A stretch of 64,000 nt of DNA from Phoma sp. XZ068. Taxonomy: Eukaryota > Ascomycota > Dothideomycetes > Pleosporales > Didymellaceae. The notes under the pieces are model-generated. The model saw only the letters and a list, made by a program, of their open reading frames with translations, searched no databases and was not told where the DNA came from. Location of the stretch: the NCBI GenBank assembly GCA_004835665.1, contig RBKR01000025.1:682001-746000 (forward strand). The letters are read 5' to 3'. Numbering within the stretch: position 1 is the first letter of the stretch; each line of letters opens with the position of its first letter. Positions 21,799 through 32,752 of this stretch are shown here, piece after piece. The position numbers and the translations under genes were made by a program.

Positions 21799-23310
21799 TC
21801 AGTTTATTGAACCTATCACAATTCCGCCGACCTTCTGATCAAACTCCCGCTTCCACAGTGGCATCATAGCTCTTTCTCGGGGACTCGGTACATCCATATC
21901 GAACACTTCAAGAACAATTTCGTGCCGATCTGCAATATCCTGCGCAGTGTTCGCACCGTACTGTCTGATATAACATTGCTCCAAATGCAGAAGCTTGTCC
22001 TTACGGCGATCAATGATATTCTTGATCAGCGACTTGAGCGACTGCTCGGAAGGCAACGGGTAGTCTGTGTTCAAGTGCACTTCGCGAATGCTGTCCGGAA
22101 GCATGTCGCCCAAACACGGAATATCGCTGTGTGTCCATGCTAATGCGCCTTCAGGGGTGAAAGCATCGCGACCCAGTCGTTGTCCGCTTTCGAGAGGCGG
22201 GCCGCAGAAAGGACGCACGTCTACCTCCAGCCTGCGCAGCTTCGGGAAGGAGTGGAAAGACGACAGTCCGTTGATGATCTCTCCGTGCAGCTCGTCTATT
22301 GTGAGGGCAAGGTCCTCGAGTTGTCTCCCAAGTCGGTTGGCTAGTACCTGCAGGAACTCACCGGGATTCCAGTCGTATCCGAGACCATCCCACTTCGTCT
22401 GATGGGAGTACTTGAAGACGGTCACGGCGGGTGTATGGGCCAGCAGAGCGTCAAGGCCGTGCGCATCCATGCAGCAACTGGCAAATTCCAGCCTCGTCAA
22501 TGGGGAGTTAGACGCGTAACGCCAGTGGAACGGAATGCCTCCATATTCGTCGTCAATGGCGACGCAGCTCACGGCATACAGATTCCGAATGCTGTTTAGA
22601 GCCATGAACGGCTGGAGACACTGCAGGCCCACGCGGACATCGTAGCCTTCCTCTGTAAAGGGCATGATGGACTCCAGTGACTGCAAGGCTTGCCATCTAC
22701 GCGTGTGAGGGGACTTGTTGGACATAGCCACTAGCGACTCGACTGAGGGTACGAGCGCTGCAGCAGCCTCATCACTGCGGACCTCGTGCCACCTGTCCGG
22801 CAACTGGAGCGTTCTGAGGTTTGGGAGTAGACTGAGCAAGGCAACCGTGGCGTAGAGCTTGTCGACGCTTTCAACATCTGTGGCCTCGTCCTCGTCCATG
22901 ATTGCAGTCCACCAATCTTCCAGGTCTGCGGTCTGAAAGTAGTCTGCACCACGCAGAAGACCTTTGATTTGATGTATCGACCGCGCATCGTCTCGAAAGT
23001 TGATGGTCATGTCCTGGATTCTGAGTTCTTCGTCTGGTCGACGATCCCATAGGCTCAGAGTTTCAATGTATTCGGCTATGATAGGGTTCTGTGATATCTC
23101 AAAGAGCACGCTCAGCGTGTCACCACGCCGCAACGTACTCTGGTTGTTCGTATGCTTCCATCGTCGCCTCAATGCGTTATGGTTTTGGATCTGGGTCTTC
23201 GCGCGCTCATACACGGCTTTGCATGTGAGAACAAAGCCTTCCAGGCCGGCCGGCCCCGCGAAATCAAGAATGTAGTCGATAATCTCCGGAGGAAGATCCA
23301 ATAGACCCAT
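21799..23310 (-). CDS. F-box protein
   Basis: Likely substrate-receptor subunit of an SCF ubiquitin ligase, 503 aa, single exon. The start at 23310 (MGLLDLPPEIIDYILDFAGP) places the F-box at residues 3-45, as in many fungal F-box proteins; an upstream in-frame ATG would add 29 unconvincing residues. The body contains leucine-spaced segments (LLPNLRTLQLPDRW, FPKLRRLEVDVRPF, LEDLALTIDELHG) that suggest degenerate leucine-rich repeats for substrate binding. There is no kelch, WD or transmembrane region. The substrate is unknown. Such proteins form large and variable families in ascomycetes. Confidence 0.85.
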   Translation of the reverse strand: MGLLDLPPEIIDYILDFAGPAGLEGFVLTCKAVYERAKTQIQNHNALRRRWKHTNNQSTLRRGDTLSVLFEISQNPIIAEYIETLSLWDRRPDEELRIQDMTINFRDDARSIHQIKGLLRGADYFQTADLEDWWTAIMDEDEATDVESVDKLYATVALLSLLPNLRTLQLPDRWHEVRSDEAAAALVPSVESLVAMSNKSPHTRRWQALQSLESIMPFTEEGYDVRVGLQCLQPFMALNSIRNLYAVSCVAIDDEYGGIPFHWRYASNSPLTRLEFASCCMDAHGLDALLAHTPAVTVFKYSHQTKWDGLGYDWNPGEFLQVLANRLGRQLEDLALTIDELHGEIINGLSSFHSFPKLRRLEVDVRPFCGPPLESGQRLGRDAFTPEGALAWTHSDIPCLGDMLPDSIREVHLNTDYPLPSEQSLKSLIKNIIDRRKDKLLHLEQCYIRQYGANTAQDIADRHEIVLEVFDMDVPSPRERAMMPLWKREFDQKVGGIVIGSIN

Positions 23311-24162
23311 AGTTAAAGGGTACGCACGTGCGTGGCGAAACCAAGAGGATGCTGTAGCTAGTGATTGTCTGTCGCGTGGTGGCGATGGAGGATTCAAAGT
23401 GCAGATCGTTTGGACGACGAATCAAATTTTGCTGCACGTGTTGTAAGTGAAGGGTAGCAATCGGCGATACTTATGTCATTGAGGCTAGAGCTTTTCCGGT
23501 CGTAGTTCGCCAATTGAATTTCTAGCAGCCAATCAATCCGGCCCGATTGACGGATAACAAAGAATCGAGACTGGCACGCGTTTGGCATCCAGTGCAGAAT
23601 GTCAGGGTGCAAGTTCCTCAACGAGATTAACATTTGGTTGCATTTGGGCTCTCAACGATACCCTGAAACGCCCTGGCGGAAAAGCGCGGATCGCAAAATC
23701 CTGATTCGCCTGGTCAATGTTTTCGGAATGGCTGCAAGATCCAGGGTCTTTGAACCCCGCTTTAACATCTTGATCCAGATGAAAGGTGATCGGAGAAAGG
23801 CCAATAATAATGTGGAGTGAACCTCCTTAGGATGGAGGAGCAATCGGGACAACAGGCTGATGGAAGCCGTCATGTTTCACGATTGCAGCAATATATTGGT
23901 GAGAGGTATCAGCATGTTACAAATCAGTCCTCGATGAAAGCACGAGCTCGTAAGTATAGAAACTCCAAATCACTTAGAGAGCGCACTCAAGCGTATGTTT
24001 TGTCTAGGACTAAGATGGCAGTCCTTCCACTTGAGACGCGTTGCAAAAACATGATGGATTCAGATCTCTCCCTACCTCTCTGCAGTCAGCCTTCCATGTG
24101 TGTATACTCCATGGGTATGTGCGAATCAGGAACCTTATTCCGTAGGCATGATCTGAGTGATA
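23311..24162. other. Intergenic spacer
   Basis: About 850 bases between the F-box start and the end of the BCS1-like pseudogene. Only short overlapping frames are present. It should include the F-box promoter. Confidence 0.4.
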
Positions 24163-25770
24163 CTACCAGCCTATAAAGGTCGAGTAGGGGGGATAGTGGT
24201 CATCTTCGAACATCCGATCTTCTTCTCCATCCGAATGCAGCGGCTCCTGTAGGGTTCTGGAAATCTTCTCCTCCGACTCAGTTGGCACCTGTAACCTACT
24301 AGGCGAGAGAACGAGTTTCAGAGGCGTGGAACCGATGCTGCCTGCATACGAGGGTTGAGACTCGGTGGAATCTTCCAAGGTTGAGTATGCTTCGTCATCT
24401 CCATCCGAATCCGTATCCGGGTCCTCCAGCGGCAGAATCAATAATCGCTCTTTCTCACCATCACCATCTTGGCTGACCCCTTCTGGGCCATTTCCTTCTT
24501 GGACACCGTCCTTATGTCGTACAAGTATTCGCCTTTGCCGGCAATGCGATCTTCTACAAACTTGCAGAAATGCTTGATCGCTTCTCGGGGCTCTCCACGG
24601 TGCTCTCGACAGTAGTCCGATATCTCACCTGGAGTGAATATATTCTCTGGAAGTTTCCTAGCGAAGCACTTGCTTAGGCGCTCAAGCTCATCAATGGGGA
24701 TACGGAAGGTTAGATCACTGCCGAACTTGCACTTAAAAGTGCAGGCGGCAGAAGCGGGGCAACTGTATCCGAGGTACAAGCCTTTGTCCATGCGACCTTT
24801 TCGAGTGATAACCTTATCTAGAGTCTTGGGAGAGTTCGCTGTGAGGATGAGAAAACGACATCTTGGCCCTAGGTCCATCTTGGACGTTCAGCAGTCCACT
24901 CAATAATACAAAGGACTGCTCCGGCTTGAGCTCAATGTCATGCTTCCGGCAGTACTTCTCCGGATTGGCTTCGTAATCTTCACCATTGTTTACCTGGTCC
25001 CATTGAGCTTCCTTGGCTACTGTATTCTTTGCATCTTTCCACCCAGCTTGACCCTTCATCAAGTCCTCGCGACCAATCCCAGCAGCATAGATATCCTCAA
25101 AAAGAAGAACGCATCGTGGCGACAGGTTCTTGGACGTGGACTGGAGCGTGGAGTCTGTCATCTTGCTAAGCTTTATTTCGAAACCTCTAGATCATAATCG
25201 CTCGCGATAGCTTGTGCCAATGATGTCTTTCCTATCCCTGGTGGACCGTATAGTAGGTAGCCCCGTCGGTATGGCGAACCATTCATGCGGTAATAGGACA
25301 TCGACTTCTTGGCGAAAAACTTCTTTAGGTCATTTACAAACCACTTCTTTGCGTCCGGCTCCATGCCAATAAGATTTAGTGGTCGTTTCACATCTTTATC
25401 TCCCTCGGTGTTACCGTGCCAGACCGTGGTAGTCATCAGCGGTGCTTTCTTCTGTAATGTCTCTATCTTGGTTACGGAATCCAACAAAGCGAAGATTGGC
25501 TTCGTACTACCCCAGAAGCAGCGTATGTTGAGGGCATCGTAGCAGCTTTTTGTCTTTGCCTTGCTCGAGATGAAAAACTTTCCCTGGAATACAAACAGCT
25601 GACTTTTGTTGGTTACGAGGAGTGCATTGTCTGTCTCCTCGTCGAAGTCGCCAGAGGTTTCCATAATCAGCTCTAATTGCTCGAAAGTCGGAAGCCATGA
25701 GAACAGAGACGAGGCAGGCTGCTTGCCAACCCACTGCTGCAGCTTCTTAGCCTGCTGTAAGCGGCTGTCG
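24163..25770 (-). pseudogene. Decayed BCS1-like AAA ATPase gene
   Basis: The minus strand encodes a recognisable BCS1-type AAA ATPase, normally a mitochondrial inner-membrane or related membrane ATPase, but in broken frames. Segment A (25664-25173) holds the BCS1-specific part and Walker A GPPGIGKTS, then runs into a stop. Segment B (to 24814) holds the Walker B region CVLLFEDIYAAG in another frame. Segment C (24878-24438) continues with FLILTANSPKTLDKVITRKG in a third frame. A last frame (to 24163) holds an acidic C-terminal tail. The shifts fall near 25180-25190, 24865-24875 and 24465-24481, the last two at G/C runs. The gaps are too short to be introns. Canonical DID in Walker B is DIY. 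Upstream of 25664 coding-like sequence continues but is also disturbed. Confidence 0.75.
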
Positions 25771-26515
25771 ATTTGTATAGAGTTGGTAGAAATTTCGGTT
25801 CAACCAGTTTAACTTGTTCAGTGTATATACGCCGACGGGTGCAAGCAATTTGCTCGTCCCGATGAAGCCTCTAAACCCGACGGCACCAAGACGTTTGCGA
25901 ACCCATATCTCGACTACCTTGAAAGTCTCAGTGTGTATCGCATTGTCTATGTTGAAAATATGAGACAGAATGTCCTGTTCACGTACGTCATACCCACGCT
26001 GTTGTTGGCTCTGCAGCTTGCGCTAAACCTCATCGTCACAACAGTTGTTCCAATCAGGCCTCTCAATCTCAGAGTTTAAAATCAAATGGTTTGACGAATT
26101 CCGGTTCAGTACGATTGATAGTTGAGCTGTTGCCAGGTGTCGTTGGTCGTTGTGCGAGTCCTGTCACGGATGACGACTTGCATTCATGCCAGTAGAGGTC
26201 CTCTCGAAGCTCAACAATGTACAAGAGCGAGAAGTTGCGGTGCCATGAAGATCCTTACATGTGCATAAAGTGCTCACGCAACAGTGTATATGCCTTTTGA
26301 CCGACCTCGATGAAGCCAACATTGCGTACGCTCACTGACTTGCAGTCAGACAATGCGCGAATTGAAAGCGTAGAAACGAACAACGTTATACTAGCACGCA
26401 ACTTAATAGAGGCTTCGATAATTGTACTGGAAGCCAAGATGCTGGGGATCGATGTGCTGAGGTGTGTACAGGCTTTGGCCACTCTAGCCGGAAATCGAAC
26501 CTTAAGAGTAACCAT
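25771..26515 (-). pseudogene. Possible disturbed 5' part of the BCS1-like pseudogene
   Basis: Minus-strand frames here look weakly coding. At 26515-26255 there is a hydrophobic segment with IPSILASSTIIEASIKL, ending in a REHFMHM-like motif that resembles the membrane-exit part of BCS1 proteins. At about 25980-25770 there is a hydrophilic stretch containing RKRLGAVGFRGFIG. Stops and frame changes separate these parts and no good set of introns repairs them. Low certainty. Confidence 0.25.
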
Positions 26516-28227
26516 CTTTAATGTGTGCTTATTAGATCTATTGCTTGTTGCTTCCTTTCAGAGGACAAACCATAGCGTTCCACAGCTTTCCCATTACTGG
26601 ACACAGGCGTCGCTCACGACTGACCCTTCCTTGCATATAGCAACCAGCGCTCTATTTTCATCCTTTACTACCACATGGTTTTTCTTCTTAAGGTGACACC
26701 ATTGTAGAGACTTCCAGGCTGAAAGTTGCACCGCCTACCCCCCGGAAGTTCTTGTTTGTCTCACACAATCCTTAGACCAATTATGTCTTATCACAGGCCA
26801 TCCCCTGGCCACACGAATCCAGTGCTCTCTCCTTGTCTCTTGTGAACCTGTTTTCATTCTGTAACTCTTTCAGCCATTTCTACTCAAAGGGTTCTTTTCT
26901 CCAAGGCCACTATTACACTATCTAGAACTTACTACAGATCTGCCACGGGGTCACAATCGCTCAACTTCAACCCCCAGCTCCTTTGGATCAAATCGACGCC
27001 GTCCTATGACCATTTAGTACAGACCATTTGCCAAAGTCGTGGCTGTATTGGTGACATAATTTGAACCTTGAATTCAATCTCGCTGCTTACCAGTACAAGA
27101 GCACGATGTTCCACTCGCAGTATAGACCTCATTGCAATGACGGGGCAAATCTTCTCTTCCCAACCAAGGCTACAGTGTGCATCCGGAGAAGGCATGTCTT
27201 GCATGCATTGTTTTGATAATATCGCCCGACTCTCATGTACAAAAACATGACTATGGAGCGTAGGTATAGATCTGCGTCGGCCCCTGAAACTTTGGTGGCT
27301 TCTCTGCTGAGTGGCGCGAGTGTCAGGAAAGCAAAGGTACCTAGGTAGTTACGGTGTTTCTTAACAGGGGCTGAAAAACTAGAAGGATGAACGCCTGCAA
27401 AGCTCGTAAGCTCACTTCTGCAGCTTTCTGTTCCTGCGGTAGCTTCCTAGGCCCATGTCAGGGTATTAAAGACTGCGTCAGGATCCCCACAATGTTGTTA
27501 GATGACTTCCTGTGATCCACTGGAGCAGAAGCCGCTAATTTTCAAAGGCATACCTAAAGGGGGTAGCATAGAGCTAAAGAGCGGTTAAACTGCGGGACTT
27601 GGTTAACGCCACGGGATCGAACGTCACGCGAGCTTTTGAGCTGGGGTAACGGGAAATAGGAGGATTCAGTCTGCCCACATGGTGCTGAGTCTCGCATATC
27701 CACCCAAGGCAGGGTTTACTGGTGCTGAGCTGCCGTTTTCGGTACTCCTTGATGAATGATCTCCCCTTGATGCTAACATGTAGATTAGCGCACTAGTGCA
27801 CGTGCCGAGTTGACATTGGCAACGGCCTTTAAACTCTATACTGATTGGCTCTCTTTACGAAAACGTCTATACGATGTACGCCCACACGGGCAATACGAGT
27901 GAAAAGCAGGGATATACTTCTCCGCATGCACTCCACGATTCACTCCCTAGCGTACCCCGCAATGCACTTCGCTATTTCAATTACGTAGTGCAAGGGATTA
28001 CGCTCGACCCTGGCTTTAGTTCGTCCAACTATCCTCATCTTGACCAATGAGGCGGCCACACCACCGATCTTAAATTTTTCTTACCCGTTATGGGTTGTTC
28101 CTGTCCGCTTCGCTGTTTCTTGGTTAGTATTCCTACTTGCATTTCGGGACATATAGTACCGATAACACTGTACAAATAGGCCTCTCCACAGCTCTGCGTA
28201 ACAACAGCAGCTTTCTTCAGTGTCATC
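26516..28227. other. Gene-free region upstream of the rhamnosidase
   Basis: About 1.7 kb with no supported gene, RNA or repeat. It lies between the decayed BCS1 copy and the GH106-type gene and should include the promoter of the latter. Confidence 0.4.
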
Positions 28228-31200
28228 ATGCTCAACTATCTGGCTCTGTTTGCACTGATTCCGCCTGGCTACGGCAAGGCTTGTAGCCAGGATGCTTCTC
28301 ATGCTAATTCGCAATTTCGAGACCCATCATCTGTATTTCGGCCCAAGTTTCGATACTGGTGAGTCCTTTGGTCCAATATTTCTTTATCAAGACTCGACGG
28401 TCTGTCCTCGTCGATCTTTGCTGTGCTGTGAAAGATAGCAGCTAGCAGATTATAACGAAGAACAGGTTACCCGATGCAAGCATACAGTCTGAACTCGTCA
28501 CCAGAGATATTCGAGAAGTAAGAACAATCGGGGCGGGTGGGCTAGAGTTTCTCCCATTTTATAATTACGGGATGGGCGAGGAGACATTCAAGCGGCTCGA
28601 ACAGGTTAGCGGCATAAAACCCGATTTTCCAGACTGGGATGTACACGGCTTCGGGACTCCCTCTTACGTGTCTTTATTCAAAGACTCTTTGAAAGCAGCC
28701 AAAGAAGCTGACATAGTGATCGATTATGCACTTGGTGCCAATCAAGGACAAGGTGTACCCTCTGTTCCAGGGACAGCAGGCCTTGCGGTTCAACTTTTGA
28801 TGGGCAACACAACAATATTGCCTGGGGAAAGATTCTCTGCGCCGGTTCCACAACCACAGATGCCTCTGGATATAATACGCTCAGGGTTACAGTTCATGCA
28901 TCCCCTGGAAGACTTTGGTACCCACAACTTGACCGCAGTGCTTGCGTACGAGGTTCTCAGGGGTAAGAGATCAATATTGCTGCATCTTTACAGAATTGCT
29001 AACAATAAAAGCAACCGGGAACTCCTCGTCCCAGACTAGATCATTCTTCCTGAATGAAAGCTCCTTTATCGACCTTTCATCGTTGGTAACAGAGAGTGGA
29101 TCACTCCAATGGTCACCACCGGATGCTTCTAAGTCATGGAAAGTTTTCAGCTTCTGGGAGTCGTACACCAATCAAAGGTCGAGTGATGGAGGTCCACATC
29201 CAACAAGTTTTCTCGGTAACGGATCCTGGACTGTTGATCATTTCAGCAAACTTGGTGCATCTCGAATCACAGACTTTTGGGACGAACATTTCCTTAAAGA
29301 CAAGGAGATATCGGACCTCATGAGTGTGGTCGGGAAATACGGTACGAACGTACTACCGGACTTTGGTAATTTCGACTAATCTCTGTGTAGCTTGGGAAGA
29401 TAGTATGGAGCAATTGGCTGCCCTATATTGGACTCCTGGTCTTCTAGATCGATTCAAGGCTTCCTATGGGTATGATATCACATCCTATCTACCAATACTT
29501 TTCTCTACTTCCAATATGTGGGCAGGTTTAGTTCCTCCATATCCTGAGACTTTCCACTTCAACAACAACATGGACGATGCCCTCAACTTCTATCAAATGG
29601 ACTATCGGAAGGTTCTGAACGATGGCTATCAGGATTACATTTCTCACTTCCAGGAGTGGACAAAATCTATTGGTACAGAGTACTCGAACCAGCCCGCGTA
29701 CAATCTGCCTCTTGAAATGGTGACATGTCCAAATTCTACTTCAAGATTCATGCTGACATTTTCAAGTCTTCTGACATCGTTATGGTCGACGCTCCAGAAG
29801 CTGAGTCGTTAGGCTTCGAGGAATCACTTGACATGTATCGCCAATTCTGTGGGCCTGCTCATCTGTACAACAAGAGTGTGATATCGACTGAGCTAGGTGC
29901 TGTCAGAGGTGGGGCTTACCTGCTCACGATACCAGACTTATTACAGAAGATAAAGCGATCGTTTGCTGGTGGGTTCACCATGAACGTTCTACACGGCTTT
30001 CCAACCTTCACTGAGTATCCTAATACCACATGGCCGGGATATACGCCCTTCTCTTACCAGTTTACCGAGATGTGGAACCAGGTCCAGCCGGCATGGACGC
30101 AAATGCGCGATGCCCTTGACTACGTCGGACGAAATCAGTGGGCGCTTCAGCAAGGAACGCCAAAGATTGACTTGGCCTTTTATCTATATGCCTCACCTTG
30201 GAGGCAAGCTGTGCAATACAATTCCACAAACTTAAACGACCTGGGTAAGTGGATGTGCTCATTTCAACAACTTACTGAGTTAACAAGCTTAGGCTTCACG
30301 TACGAGTACATTGGTCCCGACAATATCGCTTCGGACCAAGCTCGCATCCTAGAGGGCGGACTTGGTGCTCCTGCCTACAAGGCGCTGATCTTCAACAACC
30401 AGTCAGTTATTAGCAACGATGCTGCTAAAGCTCTCTTGGACCTTGGTTCGAATGGCATCCCCTTGATCTTCGTTGGAGCTGCGCCTAACCGAGCGTATCC
30501 TATCGCTGACCAGATCAAACTAACTGCGACCATGGAGCGAGTTCTCTCAGGCCCAAATGTCCACCATTTGGAATCTATCGATGACGTTCCCGCTCTACTT
30601 TCGGTTATCAACGTTAAACCTCGAGTTTCTCTGAATTGTTCCTCAAACTCCGTGTATTCCGTCTACAGGTCAGGCAGCGACGTCGACTACATCTTCTTCT
30701 TCAACGACCAGAACAAAGATACAGACTGCACCGCTACAATTTCCGTTAAAAATGTAAAAGCTTTCCAGCTGGATGCCTGGACTGGACATGAGACAATAAG
30801 AGCTGCCTCATATCTTGATAATCTGAATCTGTCGATAGAGCTATCGCTCAAAGGGAACGAGACTCAGCTTATAGCACTACGTCGATCGTCAAAGACGTCT
30901 GATCATTGTTCCGAACCTGCTCAAAAGTTCGTTGCCACTGGCTCTGAAACTCTTGATTTGCCAACATGGGACCTTACCATCGAAGACTGGCACTCGGCGC
31001 CTGATCGTTTTGCAGTCGAGACGGAAATAACCAACCACACGCTGTATGATGTTTCTCTGAAACCTTGGAATCAACTCAACTCCTCTCTCCAGTCGGTTTC
31101 TGGAATCGGCCACTATACGACATCGTTTACAGTCCCATCAACCGGATACAATGCTTCTACGACGGCGCTTCTCAAGCTCCCACTCATACAGCATACTGCA

Positions 31201-31464
31201 AGGGTCTTCCTAAACGGAGATTGGCTTGGTCCTATTGATCCTGTAAATCCGAAGCTCTTGTTGAAGAACTTGAAAGCAGGAGAAGAGTACAATCTCAGGG
31301 TTGATGTGACCACAACCTTGCTCAATCGGGTCAAGGCGGATTCAAAGGACATAAGAATGTTGGGTGTAATTGCGGAGCCTAATTATGTGAATATGACATA
31401 CGCAGAGTACGGGTTGGTAGGTCAAGTGACCTTGGAGTGGGGACAGCTTACAGACTCTTGTTGA
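28228..31464 (+). CDS. Secreted GH106-type alpha-L-rhamnosidase
   Basis: Predicted extracellular glycoside hydrolase that removes alpha-L-rhamnose from pectin (rhamnogalacturonan) side chains or plant glycosides. My model has six exons: 28228-28358, 28466-28962, 29012-29341, 29391-29719, 29767-30244 and 30293-31464. All joins keep phase and give 978 aa. A short signal peptide (MLNYLALFALIPPGYGKA) leads into FRDPSSVFRPKFRYWLPD and IGAGGLEFLPFYNYG, typical of the GH106 start. The region MVDAPEAESLGFEESLDMYR followed by ISTELGA matches the family core, and the C-terminal part is a beta-sandwich with HTARVFLNGDWLG. N-glycosylation sites are frequent. The fifth intron (30245-30292) is 48 nt and stop-free, so annotation without it would insert 16 residues. 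Family assignment is firm by pattern; the substrate is inferred. Confidence 0.8.
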
Positions 31465-32752
31465 TTGCAAAATCAATTCGTTTCCGGTTACCATAGTAGT
31501 TTATCTGCCACCTGGAGATGTCTTAAGATTCTTAATTCGCAATTTACCAGCCTGGCTGCTTATCTCATCGTTTTCGACAGAGAGTTAATAGGCAAAAAGC
31601 CCACAGCTATCATTGAAGCGTCCTGTCGACAACATAGCCGAGCGCACTCGACAAAGAAACAAAATACAAACATCCCCACATTCTTCTACAAGTCGTAATG
31701 TGCAAAGTGTTGTTTGAGTATTTATTTAATGTTGATGAAGATCACACGGTTGGGTCGGACGAGACAGTCATTGACATCTCAACACATAATGAAATAGTCC
31801 ATTGTGCGATGGATCACAAGTTTAGGAAATATTGATGGCGGAAGTTTGATTTAATACTTGATAGTTCTGTTATTGGAGAAGGAGGTCAGCATGAGGGGTG
31901 GCGCAGAGGATGAGAAAAGGGAATTAACTACGTAGTTCGTCATCATCATCAGTGGTCACTACTGATGCTTTCAATTCGAGTTACTGGAGGCCGCAATGGG
32001 TAAGTTCGTTAGTGATGTACTAGAATGATGTACTACAGGAGGAGTTTAACACTTTCGGAATCGGTGCAAAAGGTGACTTTAGATATGTACCTGAGTAGTC
32101 GCACCAATAGTTGACCTTGATGTGGAGAATAAGACGTCGCTTGCAGGAACACGGCCATGAAACCCTCTTTCACATTTTAACTCGGATCGAGCCACGATCT
32201 TGAAGTTATCGTACTGTTGGCCCAGGTGCCCACCTGCCATGAATGCCCGGTCGCCCTGACGGTCGAGACAAGAGTGAGCTGGGTGATAGCCTTGATGACA
32301 GTGTCAATGTTGTTCTTAAGAGTCGAAGAAGGGCTATGGAAGCTAAAGCCAACATCCCCATGGTTCGCATGCGAGTTGCCAGGGACGAGCTTGAACCTGC
32401 TGCCATTGTCATTTATAAGTAAGACTCATAACAATTCATTGTGCAGAGTAAATAGCAGGTATTAAACTTAGATTATCTTCTAGGAGAACACCAGTCTTGC
32501 GTACCTTTCCTAGGAAAGTTTTGATACTTGGAGGACGAGAGAGTGTGTGAGACTAAAATTCAAGTTATTAGATCCAAAAGTAATTATTACTAGTAATGGT
32601 AAGATTTAGTTACTCATATCTTACCTCTATACACAAGATATACTAATACAGCTTTTGACGTCTATCTATTCCTCTCCAGGATTATGTTAATTACAATTGT
32701 ATGGGACATACATATGGGTATAGAACCGTGCAGCTAACTTCAAATCTCTATG
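31465..32752. other. AT-rich convergent spacer
   Basis: About 1.3 kb between two convergent genes. It is visibly AT-rich, especially 32540-32750. No gene, RNA or clear repeat is recognised. Confidence 0.45.

Noticed and set aside
26310..26696. 128-codon plus-strand frame
   Set aside because: No domain or splice support, and it lies opposite possible BCS1-like remnants.
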